Assembly (NCBI RefSeq): GCF_039727615.1
Contig: NZ_CP152474.1
Coordinates: forward strand, 4,464,001 to 4,528,000
DNA from: Leclercia sp. S52
GTDB taxonomy: Bacteria > Pseudomonadota > Gammaproteobacteria > Enterobacterales > Enterobacteriaceae
Direction: 5' to 3'
DNA length: 64,000 nt
Of this stretch, positions 56,913 to 64,000 are shown piece by piece; within the stretch, counting starts at the first letter, position 1, and every line of letters starts with the position of its first letter. The notes under the pieces are model-generated. The model was not told the DNA's origin. It saw only the letters and a list, made by a program, of their open reading frames with translations, and searched no databases. The position numbers were made by a program, and so were the translations under genes.

Positions 56913-57727
56913 TCAGGGTAGATAGAGAGCCAGCAGTTCGTCCACCTTTTTACGTGTACCGCCGTTGCTGCTGATGCTGCGCCGGACTTTGACCTGATAA
57001 TGATCTGCGGCCTTGTACCATTCGCGCGTATCAGGCGTGTCGTGATTCGAAATTAACACCGGAATTCTTTTGCTGACCAGCTTTTCCGCCATTTCCGCCA
57101 GACGCGCCTGCTCGGCAGGGCTGAAACTGTTGGTGTGATAAGCGGTGAAGTTCGCCGTTGCCGACAGAGGGGCATAAGGCGGATCGCAGTAGACCACCGA
57201 GTCGGTGTCCGCTTTCTCCATACACTCTTCATACGAGAGACAATGGAACTCCGCATTCTGCGCCTTTTCAGCAAAGTGGTACAACTCAGCCTGAGGGAAA
57301 TAAGGACGCTTGTAGCGACCAAAGGGCACGTTGAATTGACCACGCAGATTATACCGGCACAGACCGTTGTAGCCGTGGCGGTTGAGGTAGAGGAACAGCA
57401 GCGCACGACGGAACTTGTCCTGGCTCTGATTAAACTCAGTGCGAAGGGCGTAGTAAACGTCCGGGTTGTTGTTCTCTGGGGTAAACAGCTTCCGCGCCTC
57501 ATCAACGTACTCGTCGGTACGCAGCTTCACGATGTTATAGAGGTCGATAAGGTCGCTGTTGATATCCGCAAGGATATAACGGGAGTAGTCGGTATTGAGG
57601 AATACCGAGCCCGCGCCCACAAAGGGTTCGACAAGACACTCGCCGGCAGGCAGGTGTTTTTGAATATCATCGAGCAGGGGGGTATTTCCCCCCCTGCCCA
57701 TTTCAGAAAAGCGCGATTTTTTTTCAT
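56913..57727 (-). CDS. dam: DNA adenine methyltransferase, GATC (two frame breaks near 5' end)
   Basis: N6-adenine methyltransferase acting in mismatch repair, replication timing and gene regulation. The start MKKNRAFLKWAGG lies in the frame from 57727, but the rest of the protein is two frame steps away. Two adjacent runs explain it: seven G (plus C 57688-57694) and six C (plus G 57677-57682) on the coding strand; with six and five, KYPLLDDIQKHLPAGECL follows and the total is 270 residues. SAM motif VEPFVGAGSVF and catalytic DPPY (near 181) are intact. The C-terminus ends LALYLP, about 8 residues shorter than E. coli. Confidence 0.9.
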
Positions 57728-57794
57728 GCTGACTAACTGATTACACCTTCTCCGGCTGTGGAGAAAGCTCCGACAGCATCCTGCGCTTCACAGA

Positions 57795-59081
57795 TTACTT
57801 CAAATCGGACTGAACCTGACGGATCGGCTTCGCCCACGGGTTTTTCGCCTGAACATCAGCGGGCAGCGTTGCTACCGCGCGTTTTGCTTCATCTTTCGAA
57901 GCATACACGCCGCTTACCAGCACATACCATGGCTGACCGTTACGGGTGGTCTCATAGACAACGAAGTTCTTCAGGTTCGACTTTTTCGCCCAGCTGTTGA
58001 GGTTGTCATAGCTGGAAGAACTGCTCAACTGCAGCGTGTAGTTGCTGGATGAGGCAGATTTCAGTGAGCTCACGTTGCCTGAGGTTTTACCGGTGCTGGC
58101 AGTGGCCGCAGGTGCGGTTGCCGCCGGTGCCTGGGCGGTCGCCGTCGGGGCTGGCGTGGCGGTCGCTTTTGGTGCCGTCGCTGTCGCAGCAGGCGCTTTC
58201 GCCGGGGCGTTGATCACGGTTTCGCTGCGCTTAGGCTGGGCGGTTGCTTTCGGCTCTTCCGCTTTGGCTACTGGCTGCGGCTTCACTTCACGCTTCGGCT
58301 CAATGACCGTCTGCTTACGTTCCTGATGCTGGGCAGGCTTGGTCTGACGTGGCGCAGTTTCTGTCGCCGCCGTCTGCTGTTGCCCTGTCGCACCACGAAT
58401 TGGCGCCACGGTCGCAGGCTCGGTCGGCAGCGTGGAGTTGACCACCACGTTGTTAACCTGCTGCTGGTTCTGCGGCTGCGTCAGCGCATTGTTCAGATCG
58501 CCCTGCACTTCAACACGCTGCTGACCTTCCGGGGTAGCCGGTGTCTGGCCCTGCGTTGGTGTGGACGCGACTGGCGGCAGAGAGATCTCCTGCTGGGTAT
58601 TCCCGGCAGTCTGCTCGGCAGAGGTAGTGCCCGGCGCAGGCTGGGTACCGTTGGCCTGATCGGCCGCATTGCCGGACAGATCGACGCTCTTCTCAGTAGA
58701 GGCGTTCTGATCGGCTGGATTGCTCGACGGGGCTTTGAGTGCAGAGCCAACGCCGATAATCAGCAGCAGCAGGACCAGCACGCCCAGGCCCATCATAATA
58801 TACTGGCGGGAAGCGGGCTTCGCCGGAGCAGCTTTACGCTTGCGCGGGCGACGCTCTACGGGCGCTTCGTCCACTGAATCATCTTCAGACTCATAGTCCT
58901 CTTCTTCACGCTCGTCGCGGGCAGCGCGGCCACGCGAAGGACGAGGGTCATCGTTTTCGAGATCGACCTCATCAAAGTTAATTTGCGGCTCGTTATCACG
59001 TTCTGAAGATTGGCGAGTACGACCAGTACGACGATCGCTGGGATCGGGTTTCAGCTCGTCTTCTGGTTTGAATTCATCCAT
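57795..59081 (-). CDS. damX: cell division protein DamX with SPOR domain
   Basis: 428-residue divisome protein. An acidic N-terminal cytoplasmic part (1-95), one membrane segment ([19 protein letters not shown], about 93-112), a long Pro/Ala/Gln-rich periplasmic linker, and a C-terminal SPOR domain (about 350-425) that binds denuded septal peptidoglycan. It lies between aroB and dam in the usual operon. Confidence 0.97.
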   Translation of the reverse strand: MDEFKPEDELKPDPSDRRTGRTRQSSERDNEPQINFDEVDLENDDPRPSRGRAARDEREEEDYESEDDSVDEAPVERRPRKRKAAPAKPASRQYIMMGLGVLVLLLLIIGVGSALKAPSSNPADQNASTEKSVDLSGNAADQANGTQPAPGTTSAEQTAGNTQQEISLPPVASTPTQGQTPATPEGQQRVEVQGDLNNALTQPQNQQQVNNVVVNSTLPTEPATVAPIRGATGQQQTAATETAPRQTKPAQHQERKQTVIEPKREVKPQPVAKAEEPKATAQPKRSETVINAPAKAPAATATAPKATATPAPTATAQAPAATAPAATASTGKTSGNVSSLKSASSSNYTLQLSSSSSYDNLNSWAKKSNLKNFVVYETTRNGQPWYVLVSGVYASKDEAKRAVATLPADVQAKNPWAKPIRQVQSDLK

Positions 59082-59173
59082 TTAACACCCCACTAAAAGG
59101 CTTATGCCTACGACTTTGCACATCACCTGAAGCAAAATGGCTACGTTTTACCGCAGCCGGACCTTTCTAATAG

Positions 59174-60263
59174 TTACGCCTGCTGGCAATCAGCAATAGC
59201 GCCAAGAACCACATCGTGCGGCACACCGCCACGCACTTCACTCTTACCTATCGCAAGCGGGAGCACCAGACGCATCTCGCCTGCTAATACTTTTTTTATC
59301 ACGCATCATATGCGGCAAGTAGGCCTGCGCTGACATTTCGCGCGGCCCCGTCACCGGTAACCCGGCACGCTCAAGCAGCGTAATAATGCGTTGCGTATCC
59401 GCCTTGCTGAACTGACCCAGACGCTCCGAGGTGCGTGCGGCCATTACCATCCCCGCCGCAACGGCCTCGCCATGCAGCCAGTTACCGTAGCCCATTTCGG
59501 CTTCGATAGCATGACCGTAGGTGTGCCCCAGATTCAGTAAAGCACGTAAGCCTGTTTCGCGCTCGTCTGCAGCCACGACTTCTGCTTTCAGCTCACAGCA
59601 GCGGCGAATACAGTACGCCATCGCCTGACCATCCAGGCGCAGTAAGGCATCCATATTCTCTTCCAGCCAGCTAAAGAACGCGCCGTCGAGAATAATGCCG
59701 TACTTGATCACTTCCGCCAGGCCTGATGCCAGCTCGCGCTGAGGCAGCGTTTTCAGACAGTCGAGATCCACCACCACCGAAGCGGGCTGATAGAACGCGC
59801 CAATCATGTTTTTGCCAAGCGGATGGTTAACGGCCGTTTTGCCGCCAACAGAAGAGTCGACCTGCGACAACAGCGTGGTAGGAATCTGAATAAAACGGAC
59901 ACCACGCTGATAGCTTGCCGCAGCAAACCCCGTAAGATCGCCAACAACACCGCCGCCTAATGCCAGCAGTGTAGTATCGCGACCATGCGGTTTTTGCAGT
60001 AATGCGGTAAAGACGGTATCCAGTACCGTCAGGCTTTTATACTGCTCGCCATCAGGCAGAATCACACTGTCGACCTTCACGCCAGCCTGTTCAAGGCGCT
60101 GACGCACGGTGTCGAGATAAAGCGGAGCCAGAGTCTCGTTGGTGACCAGCATTGCCTGATCACCCGCTTTCAGTGGTAAGAAGGAAGCTGGGTCGTTAAA
60201 CAAACCAGCCGCGATAGTGATAGGGTAACTCCGTTCACCGAGAGTGACTGTAATCCTCTCCAT
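59174..60263 (-). CDS. aroB: 3-dehydroquinate synthase (frameshifted near C-terminus)
   Basis: Second enzyme of the shikimate path, turning DAHP into dehydroquinate. NAD-binding and active-site motifs are intact ([16 protein letters not shown] near 101-116; [15 protein letters not shown] near 246-260). After MMRDKK a run of seven A (plus-strand T 59291-59297) shifts the frame and gives an early stop at 59244. With six, [19 protein letters not shown] follows, ending at 59174: 362 residues, exactly the E. coli length. Confidence 0.92.
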
Positions 60264-60320
60264 AGCGCGACATCCACCTTAAATGCTTTTACCCGCAGGC
60301 GAGTGTATATAAAGCCAGAA

Positions 60321-60842
60321 TCAGTTGCTTTCCAGCATATGAATAATCTGGTTTGCGACCACTTTAGCGCTCTGGTCGTCTGTGCGAATGGTGACGTCGG
60401 CAATCTCTTCGTACAGCGGATTGCGTTCACCAGCCAGGGCTTCCAGAACTTCGCGTGGAGGCGTCTCAACCTGCAGCAACGGGCGTTTTTTATCACGCTG
60501 CGTACGCGCCAGTTGTTTTTCGATGGTCGTTTCAAGATAGACCACGACACCGCGGGCGGAGAGACGGTTGCGAGTTTCGCGAGATTTTACAGAGCCGCCG
60601 CCAGTAGCCAGCACAATGCCCTGTTTTTCCGTAAGTTCATTAATGACTTTTTCTTCACGGTCACGGAAACCCTCTTCGCCTTCTACATCGAAGACCCAGC
60701 CCACATCAGCTCCGGTTCGTTTCTCAATCTCTTGATCAGAATCGTAAAATTCCATATTGAGTTGTTGAGCTAACTGGCGCCCAATAGTGCTTTTGCCGGC
60801 ACCCATAGGCCCAACCAGAAAGATATTGCGTTTCTCTGCCAT
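60321..60842 (-). CDS. aroK: shikimate kinase I
   Basis: 173 residues, the E. coli length. P-loop GPMGAGKST (11-19), shikimate-binding [11 protein letters not shown] (about 34-44) and GGG motif ATGGGSV (about 77-83). First gene of the aroKB-damX-dam operon; promoter at 60956-60985. Confidence 0.98.
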   Translation of the reverse strand: MAEKRNIFLVGPMGAGKSTIGRQLAQQLNMEFYDSDQEIEKRTGADVGWVFDVEGEEGFRDREEKVINELTEKQGIVLATGGGSVKSRETRNRLSARGVVVYLETTIEKQLARTQRDKKRPLLQVETPPREVLEALAGERNPLYEEIADVTIRTDDQSAKVVANQIIHMLESN

Positions 60843-60955
60843 TTTTTCGGTACTACTAAGACTATTCGTTAATGGTAAACCCGCTTCACCGGTATCGGGC
60901 GTAGCAGGACATGAACTGAAACCTCATATGCGATAGAGCGAGAGTCAGACTAAAA

Positions 60956-60985
60956 ATTATCTCAATACTCCGGCTTGTTTGGCAA
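60956..60985 (-). promoter_or_regulatory. probable aroK promoter
   Basis: Reverse strand: TTGCCA (60980-60985), 18-bp spacer, GATAAT (60956-60961), about 115 bp before the aroK start. The 296-bp gap 60843-61138 shows no gene apart from this control region. Confidence 0.65.
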
Positions 60986-61138
60986 CAGATTAAATCACCC
61001 GGCTTGCCGCTTAAGTTATTAAGGAGTGAGATTGAGTAAGCTGATTCTCAAATCGGTACTCCTTGTATGCTAATTCATGCCCCACGTCAAACATCTGCAA
61101 CAAACAGAATGCAAAATCACGCGGGGCGTCGCGGGACA

Positions 61139-62374
61139 TTATGGCGTCGCAACCAGACGAGGGGTGATAAAAACCACTAACTCCCGGCGTTCGTTGTCTT
61201 TTCCCTGATGGCGAAAAAACTGCCCCAGTAAAGGAATACGGCTCAAGCCTGGCACACTTTCGCTGCCGGTTTTATGCCTCTGAGAAAAAATTCCGCCTAA
61301 GGCCAGCGTTTCACCGCTTTTCACCTCGACCTGAGTTTCGATTTCCTGCTTATCGATCGCCAGCGTTTCGCCGTCGGCCTGCTGCAAAACCTGGCCCGGG
61401 GCGTTCTCGCTGATGCGCAGCTTCAGGCGCACGCGCCCGTTGGCCAGTACCACCGGCGTCACCTCCATGCCCAGCACCGCCTCTTTAAACTCCACCGAGG
61501 TCGCGCCGCTCACCCCGCTGGAGACCTGATAGGGGATCTCGCTGCCCTGCTTAATGCTGGCAGGCTGCATGTGCGACGCCAGCAGGCGCGGGCTGGCGAT
61601 AATATCCACCTGCTGCTTCTGCTCCAGAGCGGAGAGTTCGAGATCCAGTAGCCGGCCATTGATCCGCCCGATGTTAAACCCCACCTGGGTGGTGGCGCCG
61701 TTGACGGCCAGATCGCTGCTGAGCATCGTCAACTGGCCTGGCTTACCGGCATTCTGCCCCTGGGCAAGATTCCACTTCACCCCCAGCTCGCGCAGGCTTT
61801 TTTCACTCATGCTGACGATATGCGCCGCCAGCTCCACCTGAGCCACGGGAAGATCCATCTGCGTCACCCAGTGCTGGAGTGCCTCCAGTGCAGCCCGGGT
61901 ATCGCGCACCAGCAGGCGATTGGTGCGTTTATCTACCGCCAGGCTGCCTTTTGGGCTGAGGAGCTTTTCGGCAGCGGCCTGTAAATCTCCCGCATCGGCA
62001 TAAGAGAGAGGAAAACTGCGCGCCTCCAGCGGCGCGCTGAGCTGCCGTTTTGTTCGCTCGGCCTCTTTATTAGCCTGCTGTTGCTGTTGCCACGCGGCGG
62101 TGTGAATATAAAAAATGCCCGCCTGCTGGCGCATCACCAGCCCGGCACTGGTAACCACCGTCTGGAGCGCCTGCAGCCAGGGGACTTCCTGCAGACGAAG
62201 AGAGACGCTGCCGCTGACGTCCGGGGAGATAATGATGTTGCGGTTCTCTTGCTCCGCCAGCGCCTGCAGAAGCTGGGCAACCGGCACCTCATCCACCACC
62301 AGACTCACCGGGGCTGGCTCCGCGGCCAGCGCCTGACTGCCTATCAGCAGTAATCCCACGATCCCTGTTTTCAT
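61139..62374 (-). CDS. hofQ: DNA uptake secretin HofQ
   Basis: 411-residue outer-membrane secretin of the PilQ/ComE type, thought to pass DNA during nutritional uptake. The start at 62374 gives a signal peptide (MKTGIVGLLLIGSQALAAEP); a longer frame to 62455 lies inside hofP. An N-terminal STN-like domain (about 25-90) is followed by the secretin domain with EVKSGETLALGGIFSQ and RRELVVFITPRLV near the end. Overlaps hofP by 86 bp. Confidence 0.94.
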   Translation of the reverse strand: MKTGIVGLLLIGSQALAAEPAPVSLVVDEVPVAQLLQALAEQENRNIIISPDVSGSVSLRLQEVPWLQALQTVVTSAGLVMRQQAGIFYIHTAAWQQQQQANKEAERTKRQLSAPLEARSFPLSYADAGDLQAAAEKLLSPKGSLAVDKRTNRLLVRDTRAALEALQHWVTQMDLPVAQVELAAHIVSMSEKSLRELGVKWNLAQGQNAGKPGQLTMLSSDLAVNGATTQVGFNIGRINGRLLDLELSALEQKQQVDIIASPRLLASHMQPASIKQGSEIPYQVSSGVSGATSVEFKEAVLGMEVTPVVLANGRVRLKLRISENAPGQVLQQADGETLAIDKQEIETQVEVKSGETLALGGIFSQRHKTGSESVPGLSRIPLLGQFFRHQGKDNERRELVVFITPRLVATP

Positions 62375-62687
62375 CCTGTCTCTTTCCTTGTCGTTGCCAT
62401 CGCCACTGCGGGGGCTCACACGCCCCGGGCATGTCGATGACCAGTTCCTTTTCATCCAGCGCCCTCACCTGTCCGCCTTGCGCCAGGGTGTCACCGCGCT
62501 TAAGGCGCAGCCAGCGCGAGGTTTCATCCCTGACGATCGCCACCGGCACTTTACCCAGCACCGCACCGACATAACGCCACTGACGTAATGCGGCGTCCGG
62601 GCAGCGTGAGGTCGGGGGCTGAAAGGGATCGCGCAGGCCGAGCAGCAGCGGCAGTAACAGCAGCACCCCGCACTTAACCCGCATCAT
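62289..62687 (-). CDS. hofP: DNA utilization protein HofP
   Basis: 132-residue PilP-like protein with an N-terminal membrane or signal segment (about 5-18, CGVLLLLPLLLGLRDPFQPP). The C-terminal 30 residues are polar and lie over the hofQ signal region, as also predicted for E. coli HofP. Either of two adjacent ATGs (62687, 62684) may start it. Confidence 0.85.
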   Translation of the reverse strand: MMRVKCGVLLLLPLLLGLRDPFQPPTSRCPDAALRQWRYVGAVLGKVPVAIVRDETSRWLRLKRGDTLAQGGQVRALDEKELVIDMPGACEPPQWRWQRQGKRQDENRDRGITADRQSGAGRGASPGESGGG

Positions 62688-63117
62688 GGCGCTCCAGCTG
62701 CATGACTATCTGTAAGCGGTTCTGCTCTGGCTGAATGCTAAAGCGATCCACCGCAACGTCGCGCCGGGCAAGGGTGACAAACAGCGAGGGGATCTGCGCC
62801 CAGGTCGCCTCCATCACCAGTTCGCCGCCTCTGCCCCCGGGCTGCCAGCGAACCATCCGCAGCGCATCGGTATCAAACTCCAGCGGCGAAAAAGACCGTG
62901 TCGCCACGGCAGTTTGTGCCTCGTCAGGGGGTGAGAGCTTGCGCACCGCACTCCACAGCCGGGCATTGGCCTGCTGCGTCGCTACCGGCTGCGCCTGCAT
63001 TCGCCCCTGCCATAGGGTGGCGCAGATCAGGAGTAATGCTGAACTGAGGCCCCAGCACAGGCAGCGCCCGCGCGGGGTCATGGCATACCAGCTGTCAGGA
63101 TGGATCCGCATCAGCAC
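62674..63117 (-). CDS. hofO: DNA utilization protein HofO
   Basis: 147-residue PilO-like inner-membrane protein with one N-terminal membrane segment (about 22-36, WGLSSALLLICATLW). It overlaps hofP by 14 bp and the reconstructed hofN by 23 bp, a compact operon. Confidence 0.87.
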   Translation of the reverse strand: MLMRIHPDSWYAMTPRGRCLCWGLSSALLLICATLWQGRMQAQPVATQQANARLWSAVRKLSPPDEAQTAVATRSFSPLEFDTDALRMVRWQPGGRGGELVMEATWAQIPSLFVTLARRDVAVDRFSIQPEQNRLQIVMQLERHDAG

Positions 63118-63635
63118 TCTCCTTGCGGGTTAGCGTCCAGCTGAACTGCCAGCGCCCCTGGGCATCCTGTCGCATCTCCCCCCGGCGCACCGGGAGTAAA
63201 CCCCGACACCTGCCGCAGCGCTGCCTCCAGCGCCCCCAGCGCGGGTAGCGTGGAGGCGTAGCCGGTCAGGGAGAGGGTCGACTGCTGAAAGCGCAGCTGC
63301 GCCAGCCAGGCCTGCTCCGGCAGGTGGCGGGATAAGGCAATCAGTGCCGGTTGCCAGGCTTCCGTCTTCGCTTTGTGCAGCGCCCAGCGCTGCTGTTGTC
63401 GATGCCGGGCCCGTAACGCCGTCCACTGCTTTTGCCGCTGCTCCAGCCCCTGACGCAGCGCCAGATCGCTGGCATGCCGCAGCGCGCTGCCGCGTGTCAC
63501 CAGAGAAGCGCTGGCCCGGCTGGTGGCACCGATCGTCAGGGTAACCAGCAACGAGCCGGTAAACATCAGCCCCCAGAACCACAGGCAGCGACGCCGTTGC
63601 CGCTGGCGCCACGGCATAAGATTGGCCGTCCTCAT
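63095..63635 (-). CDS. hofN: DNA utilization protein HofN (frameshifted near C-terminus)
   Basis: PilN-like inner-membrane protein beginning MRTANLMPWRQRQRRRCLWF with a membrane segment near 17-36. The frame as given ends at 63111; six G on the coding strand (plus-strand C 63178-63183) in place of five breaks it after FTPGAPG. With five, EMRQDAQGRWQFSWTLTRKE follows and ends at 63095, giving 179 residues, the E. coli length. It overlaps hofM by 4 bp. Confidence 0.88.
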
Positions 63636-64000
63636 CGTGATCGCTCTCCGGTCGCCAGCGCCAGCGCGACGCTGAAATCTGCCCCATTTTCCGGCAGCGG
63701 CGGCTGGGTGCGGGATAACACACACCAGGGGTCGAAGTTGCCCGCCCCACAGCAGGCGATTTCGTCGACCCTGAGTGCCAGCATGGCGGCCAGCCGATCG
63801 ACGTCGGGTGCCTCCGTTAGCGCGCGCCTGCCCCACTGGTGACGCATCGCCCAGAGCCACTGATCCCGGTCACGCCAGGCGACGCACTGGGCCGGGGCCT
63901 GCACAAAGGGCAGCAGGTGCGTCAGCGCTCCGGCGTCGGGCGTGACCGAGGCCAGCCGCAGACGCAGTACCCGGGCCAACTCCAGCAGGGTGGCGATCTC
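63632..64000 (-). CDS. hofM: DNA utilization protein HofM (5' end outside window)
   Basis: C-terminal part of a PilM-like cytoplasmic actin-fold protein, open to the window edge with no start inside. The order hofM-N-O-P-Q on the reverse strand matches E. coli next to mrcA. The last residues ALATGERSR match the family end. Confidence 0.85.
   Translation of the reverse strand, partial: EIATLLELARVLRLRLASVTPDAGALTHLLPFVQAPAQCVAWRDRDQWLWAMRHQWGRRALTEAPDVDRLAAMLALRVDEIACCGAGNFDPWCVLSRTQPPLPENGADFSVALALATGERSR

Noticed and set aside
63130..63750. 206-codon reverse-strand open frame across hofN and hofM
   Set aside because: It is out of frame with the hofN and hofM reading, which fit known family members; composition is Ala/Gly-rich as for a GC-rich shadow.

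Overview
The window is chromosomal core DNA of an enterobacterium (Enterobacteriaceae). Almost every gene product is close to its Escherichia coli or Klebsiella counterpart, and the order follows the E. coli rplQ-to-hofM segment. A complete malonate decarboxylase cluster and a cytosine deaminase gene inside that backbone point to an Enterobacter/Klebsiella-like genus; species cannot be fixed from the sequence alone. I see no tRNA, rRNA, insertion sequence, prophage or CRISPR array.

Layout. (1) 1-13740, minus strand: the alpha (rpsM-rpsK-rpsD-rpoA-rplQ), spc (rplN to rpmJ, with secY) and S10 (rpsJ to rpsQ) operons, with the S10 leader, the spc promoter, the S10 terminator and the S4-target leader. 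(2) 13957-15155: orphan prepilin peptidase hopD, bacterioferritin bfr and its ferredoxin bfd behind a good Fur box. (3) 15334-19740: the str operon rpsL-rpsG-fusA-tufA. (4) 19865-28391: tusBCD (tRNA 2-thiolation), yheO, fkpA, slyX, slyD, yheV, kefB-kefG (glutathione-gated K+ efflux) and the ABC-F gene yheS. (5) 28407-36391: mdcR and mdcABCDEFGH, a full malonate decarboxylase system (enzyme, prosthetic-group synthesis, transporter, regulator) sitting between yheS and yheT, which are neighbours in E. coli. (6) 36619-46034: yheT, yheU, prkB, yhfA, crp, yhfK, argD, pabA, the fic/yhfG toxin-antitoxin pair and ppiA. (7) 46035-54314: tsgA, codA, nirBDC-cysG (nitrite reduction and siroheme) and yhfL. 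(8) 54443-64000: aroK-aroB-damX-dam-rpe-gph-trpS and hofQPONM (type IV pilus-like DNA uptake), hofM cut by the window end.

The strongest unusual signal is about the sequence itself. Nine genes (rplX, mdcR, mdcH, mdcC, mdcB, codA, dam, aroB, hofN) carry frame breaks; nine of the ten breaks are one extra base in a run of five or six identical bases. Restoring the expected run length gives the exact E. coli or Klebsiella length for several proteins (RplX 104, MdcC 99, AroB 362, HofN 179). The spread over unrelated and housekeeping genes points to homopolymer sequencing or assembly error, so these genes are annotated with reconstructed extents. I found no convincing undescribed system; the items most worth a look are the mdc insertion with its intra-operon hairpin, the separate but complementary hopD and hof genes, the fic/yhfG pair, and a terminator plus REP inside the nir operon.
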